Positions 1 to 11,015 of a DNA stretch of 64,000 nucleotides are shown here, in pieces. Made by a program: the position numbers and the translations under genes. Source of the stretch: Styela clava (Eukaryota > Chordata > Ascidiacea > Stolidobranchia > Styelidae). Each line of letters starts with the position of its first letter. Position 1 is the first letter of the stretch. Below the pieces are notes generated by a model. The model searched no databases, was not told where the DNA came from, and was given only the letters and a program-made list of their open reading frames with translations. Location: positions 19,034,001 through 19,098,000 of the forward strand of contig NC_135251.1 in NCBI RefSeq assembly GCF_964204865.1, in the 5' to 3' direction.

Positions 1-3000
1 ATCGACTCAAATTGTATTGTGTAGAGTGTATGAATTTTTTTTATATCAATCAATAAAATCTCGCCCCTCTTGGGCGGAAAGACATGTGAGTAATGTTTGA
101 AAAGTGCATAAACTTACGATTTTTCACCTATGACGATATAGGCGAAATAGGCTTTTTTCAGCAATGGATTAAACATAATTTTAAAATTTTGTACCCATCG
201 ACTCAAATTGTATTGTGTAGAGTGTATGAATCTTTTTTATATCAATCAATAAAATCTCGCCCCTCTTGGGCGGAAAGACATGTGAGTAATGTTTGAAAAG
301 TGCATAAATTTACGATTTTTCACCTATGACGATATAGGCGAAATAGGCTTTTTTCAGCAATGGATTATACATAATTTTAAAATTTTGTACCCATCGACTC
401 AAATTGTATTGTGTAGAGTGTATGAATTTTTTTTTTTATCAATCAATAAAATCTCGCCCCTCTTGGGCGGAAAGACATGTGAGTAATGTTTGAAAAGTGC
501 ATAAACTTACGATTTTTCACCTATGACGATATAGGCGAAATAGGCTTTTTTCAGCAATGGATTACACATAATTTTAGAATTTTGTACCCATCGACTCAAA
601 TTGTATTGTGTAGAGTGTATGAATCTTTTTTATATCAATCAATAAAATCTCGCCCCTCTTGGGCGGAAAGACATGTGAGTAATATTTGAAAAGTGCATAA
701 ATTTACGATTTTTCACCTATGACGATATAGGCGAAATAGGCTTTTTTCAGCAATAGATTACACATAATTTTAAAATTTTGTACCCATCGACTCAAATTGT
801 ATTGTGTAGAGTGTATGAATCTTTTTTATATCAATCAATAAAATCTCGCCCCTCTTGGGCGGAAAGACATGTGAGTAATGTTTGAAAAGTGCATAAATTT
901 ACGATTTTTCACCTATGACGATATAGGCGAAATAGGCTTTTTTCAGCAATGGATTACACATCATTTTAAAATTTTGTACCCATCGACTCAAATTGTATTG
1001 TGTAGAGTGTATGAATCTTTTTTATATCAATCAATAAAATCTCGCCCCTCTTGGGCGGAAAGACATGTGAGTAATGTTTGAAAAGTGCATAAATTTACGA
1101 TTTTTCACCTATGACGATATAGGCGAAATAGGCTTTTTTCAGCAATAGATTACACATAATTTTAAAATTTTGTACCCATCGACTCAAATTGTATTGTGTA
1201 GAGTGTATGAATCTTTTTTATATCAATCAATAAAATCTCGCCCCTCTTGGGCGGAAAGACATGTGAGTAATGTTTGAAAAGTGCATAAATTTACGATTTT
1301 TCACCTATGACGATATAGGCGAAATAGGCTTTTTTCAGCAATGGATTACACATAATTTTAAAATTTTGTACCCATCGACGCAAATTGTATTGTGTAGAGT
1401 GTATGAATCTTTTTTATATCAATCAATAAAATCTCGCCCCTCTTGGGCGGAAAGACATGTGAGTAATGTTTGAAAAGTGCATAAATTTACGATTTTTCAC
1501 CTATGACGATATAGGCGAAATAGGCTTTTTTCAGCAATGGATTATACATAATTTTAAAATTTTGTACCCATCGACTCAAATTGTATTGTGTAGAGTGTAT
1601 GAATCTTTTTTATATCAATCAATAAAATCTCGCCCCTCTTGGGCGGAAAGATGGAATGGAATGGAATGGAAATATAGGCGAAATAGGCTTTTTTCAGCAA
1701 TGGATTACACATCATTTTAAAATTTTGTACACATCGACTCAAATTGTATTGTGTAGAGTGTATGAATCTTTTTTATATCAATCAACAAAATCTCGCCCCT
1801 CTTGGGCGGAAAGACATGTGAGTAATGTTTGAAAAGTGCATAAATTTACGATTTTTCACCTATGACGATATAGGCGAAATAGGCTTTTTTCAGCAATAGA
1901 TTACACATAATTTTAAAATTTTGTACCCATCGACTCAAATTGTATTGTGTAGAGTGTATGAATCTTTTTTATATCAATCAATAAAATCTCGCCCCTCTTG
2001 GGCGGAAAGACATGTGAGTAATGTTTGAAAAGTGCATAAATTTACGATTTTTCACCTATGACGATATAGGCGAAATAGGCTTTTTTCAGCAATGGATTAC
2101 ACATAATTTTAAAATTTTGTACCCATCGACTCAAATTGTATTGTGTAGAGTGTATGAATCTTTTTTATATCAATCAATAAAATCCCGCCCCTCTTGGGCG
2201 GAAAGACATGTGAGTAATGTTTGAAAAGTGCATAAATTTACGATTTTTCACCTATGACGATATAGGCGAAATAGGCTTTTTTCAGCAATGGATTACACAT
2301 AATTTTAAAATTTTGTACCCATCGACTCAAATTGTATTGTGTAGAGTGTATGAATCTTTTTTATATCAATTAATAAAATCTCGCCCCTCTTGGGCGGAAA
2401 GACATGTGAGTAATGTTTGAAAAGTGCATAAATTTACGATTTTTCACCTATGACGATATAGGCGAAATAGGATTTTTTCAGCAATGGATTACACATATTT
2501 TAAAATTTTGTACCCATCGACTCAAATTGTATTGTGTAGAGTGTATGAATCTTTTTTATATCAATCAATAAAATCTCGCCCCTCTTGGGCGGAAAGACAT
2601 GTGAGTAATGTTTGAAAAGTGCATAAATTTACGATTTTTCCCCTATGACGATATAGGCGAAATAGGCTTTTTTCAGCAATGGATTACACATAATTTTAAA
2701 ATTTTGTACCCATCGACTCAAATTGTATTGTGTAGAGTGTATGAATCTTTTTTATATCAATCAATAAAATCTCGCCCCTCTTGGGCGGAAAGACATGTGA
2801 GTAATGTTTGAAAAGTGCATAAATTTACGATTTTTCACCTATGACGATATAGGCAAAATAGGCTTTTTTCAGCAATGGATTACACATAATTTTAAAATTT
2901 TGTACCCATCGACTCAAATTGTATTGTGTAGAGTGTATGAATCTTTTTTATATCAATCAATAAAATCTCGCCCCTCTTGGGCGGAAAGACATGTGAGTAA

Positions 3001-3408
3001 TGTTTGAAAAGTGCATTAATTTACGATTTTTCACCTATGACGATATAGGCGAAATAGGCTTTTTTCAGCAATGGATTACACATAATTTTAAAATTTTGTA
3101 CCCATCGACTCAAATTGTGTTGTGTAGAGTGTATGAATCTTTTTTATATCAATCAATAAAATCTCGCCCCTCTTGGGCGGGAAGACATGTGAGTAATGTT
3201 TGAAAAGTGCGCAAATTTACGATTTTTCACCTATGACGATATAGGCGAAATAGGCTTTTTTCAGCAATGGATTACACATAATTTTAAAATTTTGTACCCA
3301 TCGACTCAAATTGTATTGTGTAGAGTGTATGAATTTTTTTTTATATCAATCAATAAAATCTCGCCCCTCTTGGGCGGAAAGACATGTGACTAATGTTTGA
3401 AAAGTTTA
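1..3408. repeat. 196-bp tandem satellite array
   Basis: About 17 head-to-tail copies of a 196-bp unit, nearly identical to each other, run from the window edge to about 3408, so the array probably extends to the left. Each unit carries a CGCCC-CTCTT-GGGCG hairpin (18 occurrences), the string ACATGTGAGTAATG, and a second small stem CCTAT/ATAGG. A 67-codon open frame starting MFEKC recurs in most units, but three units (near 751, 1143 and 1894) have TAG inside it and 196 is not a multiple of three, so I do not call it coding. The unit around 1650 is shortened and rearranged. The last unit is the most diverged, as expected at an array edge. Confidence 0.95.
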
Positions 3409-3833
3409 TGTTTTACGATATTTACTTTTAAAGTAATTACTCGTGCTGCATTTTTTTTGTTTAAAACTCATATTCATAAGCTGTTGTTTGATGATTCGCA
3501 CTTTACATTTTTCTGGCACGCACTTATTGTTCCAATTTACAGAAATAACGTATATAACTTTATTTTCGTATTTTTATATTCATTCGCTTCCTAATTGCGT
3601 ATGGAAATTTAGTCCCGCCTCCGATTCTGATATGATATTTGAACTTTTCGCTTGGTTGCACACAAAGGTCACCGTGAGAGTCACTTCACAGTGGTGGGTG
3701 GCAAGCAACGGAGTAGTTGCCGTACCTAGAAATAAGTTTTCACTAAAGTAGACGACTTCACCGGCACAAAAATGGAGTACCGTTATGCAGTATGCAAATT
3801 ACAAGTGAAAAGTGGGACATGACAAGTGAAGAA
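3409..3833. other. Unique sequence between satellite and MITE
   Basis: No gene is supported here. A 102-codon open frame at 3443-3751 has no recognisable domain and begins just past the satellite edge; I treat it as chance. Confidence 0.5.
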
Positions 3834-3841
3834 AAAAATAG

Positions 3842-4277
3842 GGGTCTCGTGAAGTACACGCCGCAAGCACTTCTAATTGGCCTGGCTCAACAATTTTTGC
3901 ATATGTCATTCCTAACCCTCACCTGACTACGTCATCCAAAAATTACATCACTGCGTAGTCGCAGTGACGTAATAAGACCCTCCAAAGTAAACGTGTGGTC
4001 GCGCAGACAATCATCCGAAATTGCGCAAGCTACTTCTCTCGTTTTCTCGCCGTAACGATAACGATAAGAGAGAGATCGCTGGGGTTAGTGAGTTCATTAT
4101 AGTCGGCACAGATGCCATTTAGGACGATTGTAGTTATAATTTAGCAAGCTCTATGTCGCGATTGTGACGTCGCAGTGATGTAATTTTTGGGTGACGTACT
4201 CAGGTGAGGGTTAGGAATATTGTATCGTTATGCTACGCCCGGTAGAAGTACTTGACGGCGTGTACTTCACCAGACCC
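3842..4277. mobile_element. MITE with long inverted ends and 8-bp target duplication
   Basis: The left end GGGTCTCGTGAAGTACACG is matched in inverse orientation by the right end, which finishes CACCAGACCC. The inner arms also pair: CCTAACCCTCACCTGA near 3912 against its inverse near 4200. The element is flanked by direct copies of AAAAATAG at 3834-3841 and 4278-4285. It has no open frame of note, so it is non-autonomous. An 8-bp duplication is typical of hAT and P superfamilies; the ends do not settle which. Confidence 0.85.
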
Positions 4278-4417
4278 AAAAATAGACAATGAAATATTCA
4301 CGAGATATGCGTATGGGAATTAGAATGGATACAGCTGGGCTGTAGAATAACATGGGTCGATGCAGGAGGCAATCTATATTGGAAGCTATGCTAGACACTT
4401 CACAGATAAGAGTCAAG

Positions 4418-5029
4418 CTACTGGAAACTATAAGCCTCCAGGTATTGGTTTTTCAATGAATATTTAAAATAATTATAATTTCTGGTCCGAATACTGCCAG
4501 GGAGTGAGTTCCATAACTTTACCCCAATAAACTTGATTGAGTGTTGAGTTAGTTTGGTAGAAAAACGGTTCACAAAATACGAGCACTTGCTAGAGGAACG
4601 AGTTCCATATGAGTGAACATCACTCTGTTTTAAAAAATAGTTAGTTAATACAGGGGTTAGTTTTTTGTTATGATGTTGGTGCATTATTTTTAAGATTTCT
4701 ATTTTGTGCAAATCGACCATTTTAATTATACGAAGACTGTAGTAAAAAGGAGTTAAATGGGTGCGAAAACCGACGTTGGAAATAGCGCGAATTGCTCGAT
4801 TCTGCATAATTTCAATATGATGCAATAAATTTTTATCGGCCGACCCCCACGCAGCAATACCATACTGAATATGGGACTGAACTAAAGAGAAGTAAATCAT
4901 GCGTAATGTTGTTAATGATACAAAATGCCGAAGTTTATATAATATCCCAACTGATTTAGATAGTTTAACAGCCAGGTTAGAAATTTGAACATCCCACCTC
5001 ATTTTGTTGTCTAGATATATACCAAGATA
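4418..5029 (-). pseudogene. LINE ORF2 C-terminal part (CR1/Jockey-like)
   Basis: The minus-strand frame reads from the KYLGIYLDNKMRWD motif near 5029 to a stop at 4418. It has the usual C-terminal LINE landmarks: QSHIQYGIAAWG, then QNRAIRAI, then VKLWNSLP. This is the region after the reverse transcriptase core. It is the downstream half of the same LINE whose RT domain lies at 5903-6745. The two halves are separated by an inserted element and rejoin at HK/YLGIYLD. With no start and a broken body, it is a dead copy. Confidence 0.85.
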
Positions 5030-5902
5030 TGTATGTATGTATGTTTATTCGCCTGTAAAAGCAATATAAAAGAGTAAGTAATTATAAATACTGAAGTCGG
5101 GATGTATGCACAAGACCATATTGGCCTAAAACACAAATGTGCGGCATACACCCCTTTTGATATATATAAATTATAATAGAGTTAATCAAATATGTACAAT
5201 ATGGTCCTTTATACAGGCAGTTGTGCAAGGAGGGTGAGTGGGTGTGGTAACAGGGATAAGGGTGGAGTGTACAAAACTGTTTGTACAAAGGAGTTTGTTA
5301 GACAAAACAACAGCTATAAATAGAGACACAGCACAACATGAAACACACTGCATATGAATATAGTAATAAAAAAAATTGGGAATTTGGATGAATGTACAAC
5401 ACCATTGAGTGATGATACCACATACTATAAAACGCGGGAATGGTCAAGTTTAAAGGGTGTGTACATATATGGTATGCACCACTCAAGGGCGATAGTGTCT
5501 ATGGCTGTTCTGGCCAAAATGTGACCCTACAGGTTTTGGTGAAATATGATAAAGTTATGTATCAAATTACTCACTATTGTAAGGTTTTTTTTGAAATTCT
5601 GGATCCAGCAAAAAACGATGAGTTTTAAAAATTTTTTAAATGAAAGGCATTTCCACAAAACCTATTATGGTTGCATTTCAGCCAGAAGATTAGAAAGGTA
5701 TAAAGGTGCAGTGGGATAGGGAATGATAAGAGAAGCCATTTTACCATGTCATGGATTTTCCAATGTAAATTAAAATAATAAAATTATATGGTATCCTGGG
5801 ATGAGCAGTAGAAAAAGTGTGGTTTGGTGATAGGTAGCAACAATGGAAATAAATTGAACAGCATGCTACTCAAACAAAAACCATTGTCCCTACTCCCTAC
5901 TA
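5030..5902 (-). mobile_element. Younger retroelement inserted into the LINE, (CATA)n tail
   Basis: This block interrupts the LINE frame between the codons for ...ENAMHK (upstream, near 5903) and YLGIYLD (near 5029). On the minus strand it begins GTAGGGAGTAGGGAC and ends with GGCGAATAAACATACATAC, a short CATA repeat tail. That is how many CR1/L2/RTE-like non-LTR elements and their SINEs finish. No domain was recognised inside; a 62-codon plus-strand frame at 5440-5628 looks incidental. The exact ends are uncertain by a few bases because the tail and target share ATA. Confidence 0.65.
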
Positions 5903-6745
5903 TTTGTGCATCGCATTTTCAAGTTCTACATCATCAATTTGGACTACTAAACCATGTTGAGCTTTATTTTTGTGTGGTGATATTAACTAGTCTTTGATTT
6001 ATCAATGTTTATTGTAAGTTTATTGGCCTTCATCCAATTAGCTACTTTTGCAATTTCAGTGTTCACTTTAACTTGAAGGGCTGCTGGAGATTTGTTGCTG
6101 TCGAGGAGAGTGGTATCGTCGGCAAACAATTTGGAAAATAATGAAGAGGAATGTGATATGTCATTGATGAATACTAAAAATAGAAATGGACCCAAACAGC
6201 TACCTTGTGGGACCCCGTGGGTCACTGGTAAGACTGGAGAACAATTTGTTCCCACTTGAACATACTGTAACCTTCCGCTTAAGTAACTAGAAATGAGTTT
6301 GTTTGCAAGCCCTCTAACACCATAATGACTCAACTTGTAGATCAGGATATCATGGTTAACTGTGTCAAAAGCTTTCTTTAAATCTAAAAAAGTGGCACTA
6401 ACAAACTCTTTTTTTTCTAGTTTATCATAGATAAATGATATAGTATCTAAAATGGCATGAGATGTAGAGTGACTGTTTTGGAAGCCGAATTGAGATTTAT
6501 TTATGACATCGTATTTTGTAAAAACACTACTAAGCCTTTTATAAATCAAGCGTTCAAAAATTTTATCTATCGATGAAAGGATTGATATCGGTCTATAATT
6601 TGAAACGATTTTTTTTTTTTTTTCCAGATTTAAAGAGAGGAATTACACGAGCAATTTTCAGAGATGAGGGGAATATGCCGAGTGACAACGAGAAATTGAA
6701 GAACTCTGACACGCATGGAAGAACTGTTAATATGAGGCCGTTAAT
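5903..6745 (-). pseudogene. LINE reverse transcriptase domain (CR1/Jockey-like)
   Basis: The main open stretch is 5983-6549 on the minus strand. RT landmarks in order are QFGFQNSHSTSHA, FLDLKKAFDTVNHDIL (catalytic Asp region), GVPQGSCLGPFLFLVFIND, and LFADDTTLL with the FADD catalytic pair. Upstream, in shifted frames, are RPISILSSIDKIFERLI and IARVIPLFKSG, so there is a frameshift at the run of T near 6601-6621. The frame is also broken near 5985, where a TAG follows KSKTS and the sequence continues in frame as VQIDDVELENAMHK. It is not functional. Confidence 0.9.
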
Positions 6746-6897
6746 ATGAGAGAGACGGCAGACCTAGTTGGGCTTCAAGAGAAAAGCGTTAGCGTTTTGG
6801 AATTCCCCGTTCTATAAATAGAGCCGTTTCGAGAGACTCGATTCATATCATTTTTGACGATCGACATATGCGAAATATATATTACTATATTGTTATT

Positions 6898-8967
6898 ATG
6901 GCTGGACGTCAATCGCGAGTTTTGGATGTGGATGTTTTGTGGCATCTAGAGAACGACGCATTTGTTCCCGAAGATGCATCGGATGATAACGACAGTATGG
7001 GAGTGTCTGATTTTTCCGAGGAAGAGGATATTTTAGATACTCAAGCTGACGAAGTTTCAGAAGGTTGGTACTAATTTATTTAATGTATTTTCCAATAAGA
7101 TAAGATAAATTGATAACGTATCGGTAATATTGTATGATATTTTATTTCTACAGATGACGAACCTTCAACGTCTACTGCTCCGCCTCGGAGACGAGGCGGG
7201 CGTGCTACCAGGGCTGGGGCGAGAAAAGGGCACGTCGCTCGACACCCAGAGCGCGTGACGCCCAAGATACAACTGGACAAAGTCCTTCACAGCGAGGACA
7301 ATTCGACCTTTCGGGGTTCAACGACAGGTGCGCAATCGCCACTTGAACCAATCGTCGAGTCCCGTAACGTTCTTTCATCAATTTTTCAATTCCACTGTAA
7401 TTGGATTTATAGTGGAAATGACAAACCCCAACGCCATCAGAAAACTCCAAGGTTAGTTTCCGTAATCTTCGTTTTATTATTTGATTTAGAATAAGATTAA
7501 GATTTGTTTATTTTTTATCAAATCATTATAAGAAGTTACTAGGATATCTAAAGCTGTTTAGTAATTTTATGATTTTTTTTACAGCGGCGGCTGCCACGAC
7601 CGGCACCGAGTGCAAGCAATGGGACTCCGTTACTACGCCGGAATTCCATTGTTTCCTCGGTCTAATCATACTGATGGGAATCATTAGTCTTCCCGTTGTG
7701 GATTTATATTGGCAGAAGAAGAACTGGCTCCTTGACACTCCATGCTTCAACGAAATAATGCCAAGGCAGCGCTTCAGAGATATTATGAGATACTTACATC
7801 TTTGCGATGAAAGTGACGCACTCGCTGCAGACAATCCAAATAAGGACAAAATGTTCAAGATTCGCTAATTTTTATCGATAATTTTACCACTATTTGAAAA
7901 TGCTTATAGTATTGGCCGGGAAATATCCATCGACGAAACCTTGATCCCATTCAAAGGAAGAATAAGTTTCCGTCAATTTATCAGGACAAAGCGGGCACGA
8001 TATGGGATCAAGGTATGGGTACTTGCGGAATCGTCGACTGGATATGTTTTCCGGCTCCAATTTTATACGGGAAAAGACCCTACCTCAAATCCAGAGGAGG
8101 GATTATCCTCAAGAGTGGTGAAATATCTGATGGAACAATTTGTCGACATGAATCACCACCTTTATGTCGACAATTTTTACACAAGCCCTGAACTTTTTTC
8201 ATACCTATTATCTAAGGGGATATATGCATGCGGAACATTCCGCGCTAATCGCATTGGATTTCCGAAGGAACTTATGATAAAATCAATTCGAAGTTTGCAG
8301 AGGGGTGCGACCGATTGGCGAATGGCTGGGGACTTGCTAGCCCAGTCATGGGTCGATAACAGGGCCGTTTGTTTTCTAACAACCATCCATAACCCTGAAT
8401 ATACCAGCGACTATTCTGGCTCAAAAACCGCCAAGCGAAAAGGAGGCCGTTCTACATCAGACTTCGGAAATTCCATGCCCCCTGTACTCAGAGATTACAA
8501 CTCTCACATAGGGGGTGTGGATCTTTCCGACCAAATGAGAAAATATTATAATTTGACGAGACGTTCTAAAGTATGGTATCGGCGCGTATTTTCTTACATT
8601 ATTGAAGTGGCACTCCACAATGCAAGAGTGCTGGCCGACAACATCGAAGGCAAGCACTTGGACGGATTTACGTTCCGGATGGCAATTGTAACTGGCCTGA
8701 TTGGGGGTCACAGGTCTTCTCGGCGGGTGTCGGGGTCAGGCACCGTTCTTAGACTGCAAAACGTTGGGCGCCACCTTCCATCGTTTGATGGAAGACAGGG
8801 TGTGTGCCCAGTGTGTTCGAAAAAAAGTAATTTGGCATCAAGACATTCTGAAGAAAAATGTTTTACGAAGCAGAGTGAAATGCGCCGAGTGTGATGTACA
8901 CCTTTGTGTACTTGCAAACAAAACTTGTTTTGCTGATTGGCATACCAAACTAGAATATTGGCGTTAG
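6898..8967 (+). pseudogene. piggyBac-family transposase (PGBD4-like), degenerate
   Basis: Three exons are readable: 6898 (or 6868)-7063, 7154-7451 and 7585-8967, joined by GT-AG introns. An acidic N-terminus is followed by the DDE-like core. All three catalytic Asp are present: SIDETLIPFKG near 7930, YVDNFYTS near 8165 and GGVDLSDQM near 8515. The C-terminus has a Cys-rich, RING-like zinc motif (VCPVC ... CAECDVHLCV). Three breaks are visible: a frame change inside exon 2 (the conserved FFHQFFNSTVIGFIVEMTN is in a different frame from its start), an in-frame TAA at 7866-7868, and a one-base shift near the A-run at about 8855. A polyadenylation-type AATAAA lies at 9135-9140. TTAA occurs at 6741-6744, but terminal repeats were not found. 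It is a relic rather than an active or clearly domesticated copy. Confidence 0.9.
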
Positions 8968-9314
8968 AGAGTGAGTGTTATATTCTGTAAATATTGTTTT
9001 TTTCATTATTTTTTTTTTTTCTGAAGTTTTCTGCTCGGTGTATGTATTTTGGTTTGTTGTTATCGGTGTTTTTTTTATATTGTTATTGTTTCGTTTTACT
9101 GTACATTGAAATATATTTTACTTGACACCAGCCGAATAAAACTTTGTTATTGTTTATCAAATCTGTACAGTATCATACTTGTCCCAAATCAAATACAACA
9201 TCTGTGTTGCGCTGTTATTCAGTACCAGATCATACTTATCACGAGTCAATTAGATTTTTTTTTGTGTTGCGAATCAATCACTGCAGCTGCTAATGCAGCC
9301 GTGCGCCGCGGGAG
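8968..9314. other. Transposon 3' flank
   Basis: T-rich sequence after the piggyBac stop, including its likely polyadenylation signal at 9135-9140. No gene seen. Confidence 0.5.
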
Positions 9315-9946
9315 TAGGGCTGGGCAGTTCGAATCGAATAGTGAATTATTCGAATCGGTTCATAGCGAAAATTCGAATCGCCGCCATCTTGTTTTTTTCC
9401 TTGCCGCCATTGGTCGAGATAAATTTCTCAATTTTTTTTTTATTGGAGCCATATTTTTTCAACGGAATCCTGACATGAGACTCTTTTCTGTTTTCTGATT
9501 TGACTTACGCGACTGGTTCTACATTTATTTCGTGACAAACTAGGATTCCAAAGCGATAATAAAAGTATTGAAAGCCTAATTGGAAACATTTACCCTATAC
9601 GGGCCATGGAATAAAATAAAATGAAAACAAAACGTATATATAAAAATATCGCTAATTTTCGAACAAGCGAAATACCATTCAATTCCTCACCCAGCAGCGA
9701 CCTCTAGCGAATAGATTTATAGTAAACGTTTTACGCAAACTTTGAGTGACGCCTTTGGGGGTTATGGTTGGTGATTGGCGGGGGTTGAATTGGGACTTGT
9801 AAAATAGGCATGGGTCAACAGCTGGAAGAGGGTATGGGAATGCAGGGACGGATTGCTTATAAGCGAGCAACATTGAGATATCAAGCTTTTCTGCTATGAT
9901 CAGACACGAAATGAAGAATCGTGAATTTCTTGGTGATACCTGGGCT
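9315..9946. other. Single hAT-like end and unannotated sequence
   Basis: TAGGGCTGGGCAGTTCGAAT at 9315 resembles the TAGGG-type ends of the elements at 45287 and 52989, and is followed by several TTCGAATCG motifs. No matching right end was found nearby, so this is probably a truncated copy. The remainder shows no coding signal. Confidence 0.4.
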
Positions 9947-9947
9947 C

Positions 9948-10174
9948 AGTGGCATACATGTATAGCAAGAGGGCCACTGCCCCTGCCACGGGCGCCATTT
10001 GGACGAGGGCGCACAATGGGCGAAACATCATTTTGATAAAAACTACCTAAATAACAAACCGTAGTTAAAAATTTCAGTAAACGATCGATCAAGAGGGCGC
10101 ATTTTAAACATTTTCATAGGCGCCATTTCACGCGGATACGCCACTAGGGTGCCATTTCATGCAGATACGCCACT
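9948..10174. mobile_element. Small hAT-like non-autonomous element
   Basis: The left end AGTGGCATAC is matched in inverse by the right end GATACGCCACT. The right terminal segment (GCCATTTC..C..GATACGCCACT) is present twice in tandem, at about 10121-10147 and 10152-10174. A flanking 8-bp duplication is not clear, so the limits are approximate. Confidence 0.45.
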
Positions 10175-10179
10175 ACTGG

Positions 10180-11015
10180 GGCAAGCTTTGATATCCGGCA
10201 AACTCGGATAGAAAGATGGGTATATAAAAAATTAAAATACACTGTTTATATAAACAAGATGGTACGACAATTATTTCAATGGTCTTCAACGTACGTGATC
10301 GGTTGTCGACTGTCCTTTGATCTTTCCAACCAGAACGCAGCTGAAATATTAATGCAGATTCAACATAGCACATGGCGATTATGGATTACATTTCACACCA
10401 CCGATGGAAAACAGATCCTAAAAATTTAAACATCGACATGCACAACTCAACTCAAAAAATCATAAGATTCGAAACTAAGCTTTCAACTTGATCCATCACG
10501 ATAGTGATGCTCCAATATATGGACACGAAAACCAAAACGAAGTAGTAAGAGTATGCAATCTGTCACAATAGACAGGGTGCGCAATATTTAATTTTGAATG
10601 TTTTAGTTAATAGAGAAAGGCGATTTTTTTCATCACATAAACAAGAAAAAGATTCCCAGTAATAACAATAACATAATAACAAAACGATCTGATGTCCACT
10701 TCATGTTTAACAGTTTCATACTCCAGGCCGGCAACTTAGTAAATTCTTCTGCAAGTTTGTGTACCTAATGCCGCAAATAGCAACAGTAACTATAGTTATT
10801 TCCGTGGTGTATTGAGGAAAAAACAGCAATGAGAGGCAAAGAAGTGCGTTTTCGCAACTGGAAAATTAGCTCACCAATATTACCAGAACTCTCTAAACGG
10901 AATAACTTGTGAAGTGGTAATGAACTATTGGGTTTTAAGACTTCGCCCAACAATGACAAATGCGCCTTAATTAACACTTTCAAGTACACAAGACTGCTAA
11001 TTAAATGAAACGACA
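10180..11015. other. No clear gene; possible 3' UTR of the next gene
   Basis: A minus-strand open stretch at 10765-11019 (84 codons) lies just downstream of the tentative gene below. It could be an extra exon, but its phase does not fit the rest, so I leave it uncalled. Confidence 0.35.

Noticed and set aside
93-3393. Repeated 65-84-codon frames starting MFEKC in the satellite
   Set aside because: They are shadows of the repeat: the unit length is not a multiple of three, three copies have TAG inside the frame, and variation is not concentrated at silent sites.
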